A stretch of 64,000 nucleotides of DNA, from NCBI GenBank assembly GCA_038093515.1, contig JBBPSI010000082.1, positions 38,415 through 102,414 of the forward strand, read 5' to 3'. Of this stretch, positions 34,842 to 45,824 are shown piece by piece. The first letter of the stretch is position 1, and each line of letters opens with the position of its first letter. The notes under the pieces were generated by a model. That model saw only the letters and a list, made by a program, of their open reading frames with translations, was not told the DNA's origin and searched no databases. A program made the position numbers and the translations under genes. Origin of the DNA: Butyriboletus loyo. Its lineage: Eukaryota; Basidiomycota; Agaricomycetes; Boletales; Boletaceae.

Positions 34842-35576
34842 TCCAGCGCGTGGATCGAGCGTCGAACGACGTCTTTGCGTATGCGTATCAACGTGGAGCT
34901 TTGGTTTTTGATTGGGTAAAGACAACTGAATCGTGATCAGTAACCGAATATACATATCCTCAAGGTATCTTTACTTACCTTCGCACACCTAATGAAAACA
35001 GGATCGGTCGGAATGAGTCTGGTCTGCTGGCCGAACGTAAAATCAGACTCGGAGTGGAGCACGCTGGAGATCACGATCACAATACGGGACGTCAGCGAAA
35101 TAAGAGGATGGCTCGTTGAAATGGAGGAGAGTCTCTGGTGGGAAGTCGGAGAAATAAATAAAATTGTGCAAGTGTGTTCTTTGAGGCGGCATCGGAGAAG
35201 CGTACTCAGTACATAAACAAACACGGCGTGTATCGAAATTCGCGAGTTCCAGAAAAACAGGCTCTCGTCAAGAAATATCCTGCCCACGTTCCTGTCGTAG
35301 TCGAGGACGAATCGACAATCGGAGACGGTAGGCATTACTACAAGGCTGGACGGGATGGGATAGGATGGGATGGCCTAAACTTGCCACGTTGAGCTCGTAC
35401 ACTTAGGTATATCTGATGAGTCCAATAACGTTGCGTGATATACGCAAGTTGGTGTGGAGGTGGAAGTTGGCCATGACGACTCAAGTTTCGCCAATGCCAA
35501 TTTGTGTTTGGTTCCCACTTCAGCTTGTTCAAGAGGGTCGGGAAAGTTGTCAAGCGACCATTATTGAACAGCTATC
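34842..35576. other. shared upstream region of divergent F-box and GPI16 genes
   Basis: About 735 bases between two start codons facing apart, so both promoters lie here. A minus-strand frame at 34937-35335 (132 codons) has no recognisable domain and may be leader sequence of the F-box gene. Confidence 0.5.
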
Positions 35577-37591
35577 ATGGCCAAAAGAACACTCACGTCG
35601 GTATTCGTGACGGGCTTGTTCGTGGTCCCAGCCATCTCGGACGCGATACCCACCGTGCTTCAGGAACGGTACCACGAGGACCTCACCATCCGACCACTCG
35701 GCGACGGCAAGGTGGTGACCGCCTTCACGTTCACGACACTCCTCGGAGGCGCCTCGCCTCGAGATCCTCGCGACTCGGAAAGTCCAGGTGGGCACACCCC
35801 ACTCGTCCCTGCCCATGTCGTGCTTACGAATGGACGCGGTCGACAACCCGTCCTAAGCCCAGCATTACACGCTCTTTCCACTTACCCTCGGTCAAATCCT
35901 ACGCGAATACTCAGTAACTGAGCTCCATCTTTCTCTCAACGCTGGAAAGTGGAATTACGATAACTGGGGCTATCCCGACCATCCTAGCGTTGGCACGGGC
36001 GCCGAACTCTGGGCGTGGATGGCAGATGGTGGGCCACTGTCGTGAGTCCTTACTCCGCATCGATTTGGCCTATTACATATTTTACATCCCACGAAACTCG
36101 ATGCGTCTTCCTCGTCAGCGTGGACGATCGTTGGATAGGTCTGCGCAACGCCCTAGCAGGCCTCTTTTGCGCTTCCCTCGGCTCCCTCGATGACCGACGT
36201 ACCTCCTCCCCCACTTCGGCTTTCCCCCTGTCATCTGTACCCTTCCCAAAAGATCCGATCCCTTATGCTCTGCGATATGCCACTCTCCCTTCAGAGCACG
36301 TGTGTACGGAAAACCTTACGCCGTTCCTCAAGCTTCTACCATGTAAATCTCGCGCCGGCCTAGCGAGGCTGTTGGACCCGCAACGCGTATTCGACGCTGA
36401 TTGGCATGGTCTTGGGGTTCACGTGCGTTCGACTGAAATTGGGGTTGAGTTGAGTCTGGGAGCGCAGGCCGTGTTCGATCCTGTGCGGCGAAGTGGAGAG
36501 AGACGACGAGGTGAGATCAGGCGGTCCCCACTTGATTCCGAGGTTGACCGTGGTTTTCAATGTGTCAGATTGGTCATTTCAGTCCTTGTTCGATCGTAGC
36601 ATTGACGTGTCGTGTCCCGTTGCAAGTTCGAGCGTTATCCATCTTGTCGCGCCAGACGTCCGTGGATGCAAGCTTTCACCTGAACCGGTGTCTAGCAATG
36701 ACACTGTTAGCGTCTACAGTCCAACTTCTCGTAAGGATGCACGTTTTTTTGGATGGAGTGCGGATGCTGACATGATTCGTTTTTTGAGATGTACCTCTTG
36801 ACGTTGCAATGGCCTGGCCCGATGAGCATGCTTTCAGGTACCGTATGTGCTTCTTCGCGTCGAATTTACATGGCCCTCACAGCTCTCGATAGCGTTCCCG
36901 CCTCCCGCTCCGCAGACACCTCTTTCGATTAAGCGCACGCTTTATGGATCCTCTCAGACGCGTGGCGTTCTTTTCGTCTCCCTCTCAAATAACGATTACG
37001 TCCCCATAACGGTTGGGTATCTCGAAACCCTCCCCGCCCTCGTTACCCTCTGGATGCACACGATGAAGGTAGACGTAGGGGGCATCCCTCGAGGTACATC
37101 CCCTCTCTTGTTCTTTAAAAGTCTTTCCACATTCAATAATGCACACAGATGATCTCATGTCCGACATCATCTACCACCCTCCACTTCTCCTCGCGAATGG
37201 ACACCACGGACCATCGACGTTCCAAGCGATGCTGACGATCCCGGCCAAGAGCACGCTCCGCCTCTCGATCGATCTCAGCAAGACGTTCCTCAAGTATACC
37301 GAACATCCCCCGGACGCGATGAGGGGCTGGGACCTTCCCCCTGCCGTTCTCTTCCCCGTCACGGGGCGCGACGGGGCGCTGCTGACGAATGCGTCGTTGG
37401 GTGGTGGTGGTGGTGGACAAAGCATTCCGAAGCGAATGTACACGCCCACGCTCCTCGTCGATCTCCCGACGCCTGATTTCTCCATGCCGTACAACGTCGT
37501 CATTCTCAGCTGCACGTTGATCACGTTGGTGTTTGGGAGCATTTTCAATCTGTTGACGCGCAAGTGGATCATTGTGGAAATCCAAGACTGA
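35577..37591 (+). CDS. GPI16: GPI transamidase subunit GPI16/PIG-T
   Basis: Seven exons (35577-35787, 35858-36041, 36119-36510, 36569-36730, 36789-36842, 36893-37093, 37149-37591) join in frame to 548 residues. The protein is a luminal subunit of the ER complex that attaches GPI anchors. An N-terminal signal sequence (VFVTGLFVVPAISDA) precedes the conserved EDLTIRPL and FTFTTL segments; HYTLFPLTLGQILREYSVTE and ELHLSLNAGKWNYDNWGYP are hallmark motifs. Near the end, YLETLPALVTLWMHTMKV lies before a single membrane helix (NVVILSCTLITLVFGSIFNL) and a short cytosolic tail RKWIIVEIQD. Two splice sites are less usual: the acceptor AAG at 35855-35857 and ATAG at 36892, both chosen because only they keep the family sequence. 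The gene looks intact. Confidence 0.95.
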
Positions 37592-38020
37592 GCGAGCACT
37601 GGGTAGTGAGTGATCGGGGAGTGTTGTGGCTGTACAAGGATAGGAGGAGTAGAGCGGGTCAGAGAACGCCGAGGGAGAGTGTACGCCTGAGAGACAGCTT
37701 GTCAGTAGGCAGTGCGGTCGGTGAGATCTTGAGAGTGGGAGTTGTATGAAGTGGCGGCATCGAAAGGCATAGGCATCGGGCAGTATCAGAACCGGGATCG
37801 GACGACAGTATCTCTTCTCGTTCCCCTCCATCGTCAACGGATAGGAACCAACCAACGCTCTCACCACGTAGAAGAAATATATCAGCGCCGTCAGAACTGC
37901 AAGGACCGAGGAAACATCGCTAGTCCCCGCAGTCTTTACTTCACCATCCACGAGCAGACTGCGAACCGCCTCCCAACCAGAAGACGGACAAACACCCCCC
38001 TCCCTAAAACCGTCACGCAC
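37592..38020. other. intergenic region downstream of GPI16
   Basis: About 430 bases. The frame that includes the gag-like relic is open from 37742, but conserved-looking sequence begins only at the ATG at 38021. No other feature was seen. Confidence 0.45.
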
Positions 38021-38701
38021 ATGGCAAACCTCTCCCTCAGGACGTCAAAAGCCGCCATCGCTACAGCCGAACCCAAAGTTGTAGCTCTGTTCCGCGGCGG
38101 CTACAGCGAGAAGGCACCACCAGCAGAGTGGTTCGCACTTTTTTTACTTGGCCTGCCTGACAGCTGGGGCGAGGCGAGAAAAGTGACACGATTTGAACTC
38201 CAGCTCGCCCCTGGCAGCCTAGCGGAGGAATGGTTCGACGCACTAACCACCAGAGACAAATTCTACATGGATACCCTACGAGCGGCGTTCCTAAAAAGAT
38301 GGCCGCTGAAGAAATGACCGGTATGGTCAAAGGCGCAGCAGCGCGCGCGGATCAAGCAAGTCGCTGGGAAAGCGGAAAAAGAAGATATCGGAGAATGGAG
38401 AGAGGGCGGTGGCGTAGGCGACCATGGGCAGAACGTATGGGCGGTCAAAATTACGAGGCTCGCGCTCAGCATGGGCGACGTAGAGGGTAATCTCGTGAAC
38501 CATGCCATCCGACACGCACCAGGAGTAATCAGAGAACGACTCGCGGACGACTACGATACATGGGAAGAATTCACGGATGCGGTACGCGCAATCTCGCAAG
38601 AGATCGACGTTGACTCTGAGGTAGTAAGGAGGGATTTGCCCCGAGCGACGTGCATGTCAATCCACCAAAATAACGATCCTGTAACAGTCATGTCGATCTG
38701 A
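38021..38701 (+). pseudogene. retrotransposon gag-like fragment, frameshifted
   Basis: The frame from 38021 reads PPAEWFALFLLGLPDSW and FELQLAPGSLAEEWFDALTT, then RAAFLKRWP, the pattern of a retrotransposon gag capsid domain. It hits a stop at about 38315. A shift of frame there continues with QQRARIKQVAGKAEKED and LSMGDVEGNLVNHAIRHAPG to a stop near 38701. No pol sequence or LTR accompanies it, so it is an orphan relic or a decayed domesticated gag. It differs from the G1 and G2 gags further right. Confidence 0.6.
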
Positions 38702-38859
38702 TGGCCACCGCAAACAGGATGTCTCCACTTGGTATCTCTCCAAGTAGCTAGGTGGCCCTCCATCGCCTCCGAATGTATCTCATACACAGTCTGCAGGGAT
38801 TGATTTACACATACAAACACACTATCGGGGTTTACAAAGTCCCTGGTCTTGTCCGTTAT

Positions 38860-40322
38860 TTACTTTGACGCATCCAAGACTATCCTTCCCGCCACCTTTC
38901 CTTCCTCAAGATCATAGTATACCCTGGCATCACGCTCGTCAGTGAGAGCGAGGCTCGATTACAACACTCACTGCTGAAGGTCTGTGAGGCCTTTCAGTGC
39001 ATATTTCACCTTAACCTTTCCAGAGGCAGCGATGTCAATCGCCTCGATCGAGTCCTGACGATTCCCAACATAAGAGCCCTTGATGGAGATGTTCTGTGGC
39101 ACACGCAGTGAGAACGTTCCCTTTGAAATAGGATGTTTATCGTCCGCACCTTGAGTACCGTCCAAAAGATGGAACACTCAAGTTTGGCGTCCGCCGGAAG
39201 CCCGACTGCCATCAACGTGCCGGCAGGTCGCAAATAATCAATCACTTGGGCATAGCCTTCACTGTATGGGGATGTGACGATGGCAGAGTGCGCGCCGAGT
39301 CCGTCGCACGTTTCCTTGATTTCCTTGACGAGATCTGTAGTTTTCTTGAAGTCGATCCATTTCTCTGCCCCGAGCTCCAGACAGAGCTTCTGTTTTTCCG
39401 CGCCAGTATCTGTTGAAAGCATTGCCATCTGGGAAAGCTGACGTACAAAGGACACGATTTACCTATCGCAACGACTCGCAATCCCATGGCCACCGCATAC
39501 TGCACAGCTAGATGGTTTTGTTCGACGAGATGTATTGCTCCCACAGGGAAAGTCTGTTACCTAGATGGCCGAGTCCACCGCCTGCACCTGGAAGGACGAC
39601 CCAGTTTCCGATTTTAGTTTCAGAGTATTTGAGTGCTCGGTAGACGGTCACGCCCTAAACCATTCAGCTAGTCACCAGCATCTCCTCGAACGGACGAACG
39701 GACTTACCGCACAAAGTAGCGACGCGGCGGCAAAGCTATCTATGGCCTCGGGAATCGGTGTGACACTGTGCACCCAAGATACCTGAAACACTATGTTGGA
39801 CGATGGCAGCTACATCAACGACACCCTCGTGCGTACCACATACTGGCTGAACGTTCCATCGACGGTGAACCCGCTTATTTTCGCATCGGCGCAATCTAGA
39901 ATTCAACACGTGTCACATCAACTGTTTTTCGAGAGATGTTTCAGTGACGGGCGAATCGACCTACTCTGTTCGAGGCCGATGCGGCATTGCTCACAGTCGC
40001 GGCAAGAATATGCGATCCACTTGATTCCAACACGTTGACCGAGCTTGATTGGGGACGCTTCCGTGTGGGCCGCGATGGCGACCACCTCGCCGACGCCTTC
40101 GTGACCGCCAATGAGAGGTGTGACGGCCTTGACTGGCCAGTCCGACCTGCTGACATGAAGATCTGTGTGACACACGCCCGTACAGATCATCTTGACGAGA
40201 CACTGGCCAGGCGTAAGCTGGGAGGGTTGTGTGACGGGGACGTCGCGCTGTACTACCAAGCCCTGCTCGGGGCCGGGGACGACAGCGGCGACGTGGGTCT
40301 TTGGGATGTGGTAGTAGGACAT
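38860..40322 (-). CDS. ADH: zinc-dependent alcohol dehydrogenase (ADH1 type)
   Basis: Eight exons on the minus strand: 40322-39965, 39895-39837, 39782-39708, 39654-39561, 39507-39463, 39409-39150, 39093-38972 and 38923-38860. All phases agree and give 358 residues. It is a medium-chain dehydrogenase interconverting alcohols and aldehydes with NAD(H) in the cytosol. Catalytic zinc ligands are visible in GVCHTDLH and GGHEGVGEV; the structural zinc site is SCRDCEQCRIGLEQNC; the nucleotide-binding turn is GAGGGLGHLAVQYA; and a closing segment GKVAGRIVLD is typical. Exons of 45 and 59 nt make the gene look broken in a plain frame search, but it is intact. The substrate in vivo is not given by sequence. 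Confidence 0.95.
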
Positions 40323-41003
40323 GGCAAGTTGGAAGAAAGATTCGGCGCAACTCAGGCGAGGAATTTTCCGACGTGGGCCAGATTGCGGGCTTGGTCGGCG
40401 CTTTATGCAACAGGATACATATCACATTCCGTGACTAGTGTGACATTGCAGCGTGACAGGGCGGTCTTCAGTCAGCGCGACATCGGATACAGTAAGGTGT
40501 ACAGAAATCATGATTGTACGGTCACGTCCGATGACCCAAATGATCAATCATATCAAATATGTAGATCTAGTATATAAACTAGATAGCGGACTCTCAATAC
40601 GATAACACGTATTGCGCCCAAACCCTCATCTAAGCGCGTTCACAATCGTCTCATGCTTATTCGTCCGATTACATAACACACATCACACTGCATCTGTGTA
40701 CACATACTACTACAGTCGACCCATACCTCTCGGGACAGGCCCAGGGGTATGGGTTTTGGGAGAGTATGGGTTTTGAATGAGGTTGACATTGACGAGACAA
40801 AGTTCATTAATTGTCTATATACCTGTATATGTACATTCAAACCTATCATAGAATATGAACTATTTATGATCAAAATAAGTGGTCAATTTCATGTTCATTG
40901 TGTGTTGCACTGCAAGGACCTGTGTCCTTTTCCCCAGCAAGCCCAGCATTGACTCCAACTTGTGCATAAACAGATTGTCAAGTTTGTTTATGTATTCTCC
41001 CAA
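40323..41003. other. intergenic region upstream of ADH, edge of the retroelement nest
   Basis: About 680 bases, increasingly AT-rich to the right. It holds the ADH promoter (minus). No gene was seen; repeated sequence begins at 41004. Confidence 0.5.
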
Positions 41004-41383
41004 TGTTATAATCATATCTCTTATAACAGACTTTGCATTCGGACTTTGTCATTTTTCTTTCAAAGGTCATGTGACTCAGTGCACGTGATTGTGGGATTAT
41101 ACATGTGACCATAGGCTGACTAAGCATATGATGTCATGGTCCAGACTGGCCCAGACTCTATGACATCATGCCTCATGTATTTAATCTCTGTTTGCTTCTC
41201 TTCTTTTTGATCGCTGTCAACTTCTATTTAATCTCCATCGACCCTATGCTTCTTATCATATGTACATGTATAGTAATTAGTCTCACACACTGCTTGGTCT
41301 GTGCGCATTCCCTTGTAATATAAAAGGCTTGTGGTTTGGGCTAGGATTCCCTAGCTTTAACCACTTGTCTATTTGCTGGAAAC
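41004..41383 (+). repeat. family A LTR, diverged and truncated (A0)
   Basis: Begins TGTTATAATCAT and follows the other family A LTRs through GTGCACGTGATTGTGGGA, GACTAAGCATATGATGTCATGG, a TATA box (AATATAAAAGG) and ACCACTTGTCTAT, then stops where A1 starts. It is the most diverged copy. Family A is the LTR of element G2. Confidence 0.75.
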
Positions 41384-41719
41384 TGTTATAATCATAACAT
41401 TTATTTGTACAATTTGAACTTTGGACTTAGTTGTTTTGATCCAACTTTCACTTTCAAAGGTCACGTGACTCAATGCACGTGATTGTGGGAACTTACATGT
41501 GATCCCTTGCTGACTAAGCATATGATGTCATGGCCTAGACCAGGCCTAGACTCTATGACGTCACAACACATGTATTTAATCTCTGTTTGGTTCTCTTCTT
41601 TTTGATTGCCATGCCTCATGTGGTTAATCACCGTTGCACTTCTCTTCTTTCTGATCCCTGTTGACCCTGTAATCTACCCATGTATAGTAGTTCATCTCAC
41701 ACACAGCTTGGTCTGTGCA
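41384..41719 (+). repeat. family A LTR, 3'-truncated (A1)
   Basis: Starts with the near-palindrome TGTTATAATCATAACA and matches A2 (42473-42985) up to TTGGTCTGTGCA, where the G1 LTR at 41720 cuts it off. It abuts A0 head to tail. Confidence 0.8.
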
Positions 41720-42146
41720 TGTTACGCTGGGCGCTAACAATCAGAACAGCGAGGAGGCACTCTGGAGTGGCCTCGAGACTCGAGAGACGATTCTGGGCGA
41801 AGTCTCAGACTATGTCTTAGTGCGCACACTAAGAGTCTGGAAGTGAACTAATTGCTAGCAGATTGCTGCGTAGAACTAGATAATGTACATGGTGTAAAGA
41901 CAGAGTCTTTATACTACTGGGGTCTGCGCACAGACCATGCTCCCTAATTGAGTCGCGAGAGCGAAAGTACAAATGAGGAAAAGATACTCTAGAATGTTCC
42001 AGAGTGTGAAAGAAAACGTGTCTGTGCGCGGGAAGTGATGACTAAGCTGGAACGGTTGTTACCGTTCAAGTGGAACTAGCAAAAGGCTAGGTGAATGTAA
42101 CAGTCCCAACGGTAATGGAGAGAAAAAGTAGACCACTACCGTAACA
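41720..42146 (-). repeat. family B LTR (3' LTR of G1 copy 1)
   Basis: 427 bp, read on the minus strand as TGTTACGGTAGTGG to CCCAGCGTAACA, with a TATA box (TATAAAG) near 41915. Other copies are at 49582-50008, 52422-52848 and 61769-62194. Confidence 0.92.
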
Positions 42147-42162
42147 TTACCCCCTTCCCATG
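42147..42162 (-). promoter_or_regulatory. polypurine tract of G1 copy 1
   Basis: On the minus strand GGGAAGGGGGTAA lies directly before the 3' LTR, where plus-strand DNA synthesis would be primed. Confidence 0.75.
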
Positions 42163-42197
42163 GTGGAGACTCCGACTCCACAACTTGAAAGCTCCCT

Positions 42198-42472
42198 TCA
42201 CTGAGACTCCCCCTCGTTGACATCGTAGTCGTAAGCGTCATCGGCATTGAAATCTGCCCAGACGTCGTCCCGGAACGTGCAGTTGGCGACGATGTGGCCA
42301 ATGGCACCGCAGAGGTCGCATACCCGTTCTGGGCAAAACTCCTGAATATGACCCGGGGCAATGCGGTGACAGAAGGGACATGTGTAGTTGGGGCACTCCC
42401 TACGAAAGTGGCCGACGGTGCTGCATTCGAAGCAAAGTTGTGGGCGGACAAGGCGAGGTCGAGCAGGGTGAG
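42198..42472 (-). pseudogene. C-terminal fragment of the G1 3' ORF (zinc knuckles)
   Basis: The frame reads LCFECSTVGHFRREC, CPFCHRIAPGHIQEFC and CDLCGAIGHIVANC, then an acidic tail ending DVNEGESQ and a stop. It is the true end of the 3' ORF, separated from the rest by the family A LTR at 42473. The knuckle segment is repeated at 43043-43236, so the break involved a duplication. Confidence 0.75.
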
Positions 42473-42985
42473 TGTTATAATCATAACATTTATTCGTACA
42501 CTTTCACTTCGGACTTAGTCGTTTTCACTTTCAAAGGTCACGTGACATAGCGCACGTGATCGTGGGAACTTACATGTGATCTCATGCTGACTAAGCATAT
42601 GATGTCATGGCCTAGACCAGGCCTAGACTCTATGACGTCACGACACATGTATTTAATCTCCGTTTACTTCTCTTCTTTATGATCCCCGCGCCTCGTGTGG
42701 TTAATCACCGTTGCGCTTCTCTTCTTTAGTCTAGCCATGTATAGTAGTTCATCTCACGCACAGCATGGTCTGTGCGCATCTCTGTACAATATATAAAGGC
42801 TCGTGGTTAGACTAGGATTCCCTAGTTTTAACCACTTGTCTATTCGCTGGCAACAGTTGAGGATTAAGTTGAAGCTCCAGCCTTATCACCTGCCTGTGCT
42901 TTGTGTAGCGCAGCAACTGTTGTATAGGACCGCTTGTGGCAAAGGTATTCATGCTAGCATTCGACTGCACGTTGCTTGCGCAACA
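42473..42985 (+). repeat. family A LTR (A2) inside the G1 3' ORF
   Basis: 513 bp from TGTTATAATCATAACA to TTGCGCAACA, plus orientation, with TATA box AATATATAAAGG near 42789. It shows no target duplication; 42986-43042 after it is of unknown origin. Confidence 0.8.
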
Positions 42986-43019
42986 AGTTTAGGGCCGACA
43001 GGTGGGATCGTCGTTTATA

Positions 43020-44198
43020 CTATGGGGTAATCACAAGTCCCTTGTTGGCGACAATATGGCCAACGGCACCGCAGAGGCTGCATACTCGTTCAGGGCAAAA
43101 CTCCTGAATATGACCTGGGGCAATGCGGTGGCAGAAGGGACACATGTAGTTGGGGCACTCCCTTCGAAAGTGGCTGACGGTGCCGCATTCGAAGCAAAGT
43201 TGCAGGCGGACGAGGCGAGGTCGAGCAGGGTGTGGGCTGCCGACAGGGGATCTGTCGTCAAGGACGATGGGGGCATCACGAGTCCCATGATTGGCGAGGT
43301 AGGGGGGCGGGGCTCCATACGAGGAGTGGGAAGAACCAGCCACTGCTGCGACGGGGGAGGTGACTCGAGGGATGAGCTGAATGGCGGGGGTTCCGTGACG
43401 GGTGGACGGTTGGGGGGTGACGGAACGAAAGGCCCTATTGGCGATTCTTCTCCCTGCGGCAGTGAGGGTGACCGATCCTGGGACAGATCCAACCTGGAGA
43501 AGCGTCTGGCGAGGTTGGCAATGCACAGTTCGAGGCGGTAGAGGGAAGTGTCGACGAGTGACCTGGGGCTCATCAACGTCGGTCCGAAAGGACTCCAGGG
43601 ACTCACTGGTTGTTTCACAGGAAGAGTCTGCTACCAACGTGGTCACAGGTGAATCTCTTGTGGGTGGCGCTGGAATAGGTAGTGGCGGAGGAGATCCTTC
43701 CGTGGCAGGACGAGGAGGAGGATTGGGGCCGCGAGCGGTGGGGCGAAGAAATCCAATCCTGTCGTTGGACTGAAAGTAAAACTCTCTCTCCCTAGGGGCG
43801 AGAGCAACGAGGATAGGGCGAAGGACGGGGGCGAGGATGCCTGGGAGGAGTTGGTCCACGACATATCCAAACCCTTCAGCATGAAGGATGTCCAGGGTGT
43901 ACCCCCTAGCCTCCATCAGGGAGGTCTCTAGGGCGGTGGCGTATACGGGCGGTTGATTGTCAGGACAGAGGCGGGTGTGGACGGTGCGGGCTAGGGCATA
44001 TGAGCGGTAGAGTGAAGCGAGGGTGCGGAGAACATAGTCTCCAGTGAAATCCATACGCTGCTCGAGAGCATACGTAGCAATGGGGTTTTCGAGGACTGCG
44101 GCGTAAAGGACGCGACGGGAGGAAACTGGGAGACGAGAGGAGCGGACAGGAGGCTGCTGGGGTAGGGGAGCATTGTTTTCTGCGGGTGGAATGGCCAT
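43020..44198 (-). CDS. G1 3' accessory ORF with tandem CCHC knuckles, interrupted
   Basis: This frame begins with an ATG 45 nt after the integrase stop (MAIPPAENNAPLPQQ) on the same strand. The first 170 residues are probably helical (RRVLYAAVLENPIATYALEQ), the middle is Pro/Ser-rich, and the end has three knuckles: CFECGTVSHFRREC, CPFCHRIAPGHIQEFC and the start of CSLCGAVGHIVAN. It is cut at the last knuckle by the family A LTR; the missing end is at 42198-42472. Gag of the same element lies at 48196-49191, so this is an additional product. Its position is like that of env or accessory ORFs, but it has no signal or membrane segment. The function is unknown; RNA binding is likely from the knuckles. 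Confidence 0.7.
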   Translation of the reverse strand: MAIPPAENNAPLPQQPPVRSSRLPVSSRRVLYAAVLENPIATYALEQRMDFTGDYVLRTLASLYRSYALARTVHTRLCPDNQPPVYATALETSLMEARGYTLDILHAEGFGYVVDQLLPGILAPVLRPILVALAPREREFYFQSNDRIGFLRPTARGPNPPPRPATEGSPPPLPIPAPPTRDSPVTTLVADSSCETTSESLESFRTDVDEPQVTRRHFPLPPRTVHCQPRQTLLQVGSVPGSVTLTAAGRRIANRAFRSVTPQPSTRHGTPAIQLIPRVTSPVAAVAGSSHSSYGAPPPYLANHGTRDAPIVLDDRSPVGSPHPARPRLVRLQLCFECGTVSHFRRECPNYMCPFCHRIAPGHIQEFCPERVCSLCGAVGHIVANKGLVITP

Positions 44199-44242
44199 CT
44201 TGTTGTTTACTGAGAAGATGGGGAGGGAAAGTCCTTGGGGTG

Positions 44243-45472
44243 TCACAGTTTATAAGCCTTGAGAAGGGCTTGCGCATGGACCAAGTTCCCATTTGGCTCC
44301 CAGGTGTTCTCCGCTGCGGAGTACCCTTTCCAGGAAACCAGGAACTGGCGGCGTCCCTTGGAGCCACGGTGGGATAAGATCCGATCGATCTCGTACTCTT
44401 CATCTCCGTCTATTTCTTCCGGAGGGGGATTGGTAAAATTCGGGCCGTGTTCCACTGTTTCGCGATAAGGGGTTAGGAGGGACACGTGGAAGACATCATG
44501 GATCTTCCATGTCGGTGGCAGTCGGAGTCTATACGCCACAGGGGAGATGACTTGTGCAATTTCAAATGGACCTTCCCGTCTAGGGGCGAGCTTCTTTGAC
44601 GGGTACCTGAGTCTCAGGTTGCGCCCTTCAAGCCAAACCTTATCGCCTGTCTTCCATGGGCGGAACTTGGACGAGATCCGTTCCTTCATTAATCGCCGTG
44701 CCTTCTCATGGGCTTCTAGAGCTTCCGTTCGGGCTCCCGTGAGTTCCGAGAGTCTGGACTCGAGGGCAGGGAGGAAAGTCTTTCCGATTGGAGGATAAGA
44801 CCTCGGCTCATACCCGACCATCAGGGAGAATGGGGTCACATTTGTCGAAGAGTGAGTCATGGAATTGTGGGAGAATTCGGCCATAGGGAGGAGTTCGGCC
44901 CATCGTTCTGGGTGACCGTCGCAGAAAATCCTGAGATACGTTTCCAACTCCTGATTGACTCGTTCAGTTTCGCCATCCGTCTGAGGATGATATGCGGAGG
45001 AGAGGGCGAGATTGTAGTCCAAGAGTCTTGCAAGCTCTCTAGCAAAAGCGGAGGCGAACTGAGGGCCACAATCCGAGATGCAGTGGGAGTGGAGTCCGAA
45101 TTGAAGGAAGACTGTTTTGAAAAATAGTTTGGCGACTCCTGCCGCATCGATGTCTTTGTTGCAAGGGGAATAAATTACCCCCTTCGTAAGCCCATGGTCT
45201 ACCACGACCATGACAGAATCATAACCCAGAGAGGGGGGAAGACCGGTGATGAGATCAACCGAGACCTGTTCAAAGGGGCGAGAGGCCACGCTGGCCAAAG
45301 GAGTGAGAGGAGGAATGGTGGGATGAGTATTAACCTTGTGTGCCTGACAGACGGCGCAGCCGGAAACGAAGCGGCGGACCAGATTAGCCATGCCTGGCCA
45401 CCAATAATCCCTTTGCACCAGGTTCTGGGTGCGGAAAATGCCACCATGACCGCCAGTGGAACTCTCATGCAA
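44243..45472 (-). pseudogene. G1 copy 1 integrase with chromodomain
   Basis: 409 codons on the minus strand. The HHCC zinc domain is seen as GCAVCQAHKVNTHP with upstream histidines; the catalytic core has VDLITGLPPSLGYDSVMVVVD, SDCGPQFASAF and TDGETERVNQELETYL, so the D, D and E residues are present, though the usual SDRGPQF reads SDCGPQF. A chromodomain follows at the end (EYEIDRILSHRG, then FLVSWKGYSAAENTWEP), which in related elements directs insertion to heterochromatin. It is part of the pol frame, separated from its upstream part by the TGA at 45476-45478. Confidence 0.9.
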
Positions 45473-45475
45473 AGA

Positions 45476-45823
45476 TCAGATGAGGTCGACATGTGCAGCC
45501 TCAGGGATATACCACTTCTTGCGGAAGTATAACTCTTTTCCATCAAAGTCCCAGTCCCCAGCATTCATTTTAGGGAAGAGGGGAGAGTCTTCATAAAGGG
45601 CTTGCATGCACCGCTTGATCATAGGGTCGCTGGGAGTCGAGGCGGCAATTTTTTCTGTGAGTGCAATGTTGATTTTCCTGGAGAACAGGTTTTCGGGGAG
45701 GAGGGTGACCTCCTGGTTGTCGGCGGAAGTGTCAACGTCGTCTCGTCGGGATAGGGCATCTGCAGGGCCCATCTGAGTTCCAGGGATGTGGTGGAAGTGC
45801 AGGTCGAAATCCTGTAAGAACAT
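45476..45823 (-). pseudogene. G1 copy 1 RNase H to integrase connection
   Basis: The frame reads FLQDFDLHFHHIPGTQMGPADALSRRDDVD, the end of RNase H, and runs to KKWYIPEAAHVDLI before a TGA. Its upstream part is separated by the insertion at 45825-46270, and the next codons (SLHESSTGGH) begin the integrase frame. Confidence 0.8.
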
Positions 45824-45824
45824 G

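Noticed and set aside
39037..40425. A broken or frameshifted dehydrogenase
   Set aside because: Separate frames join perfectly over seven introns of 53 to 69 nt or so to a 358-residue ADH, so the gene is intact.
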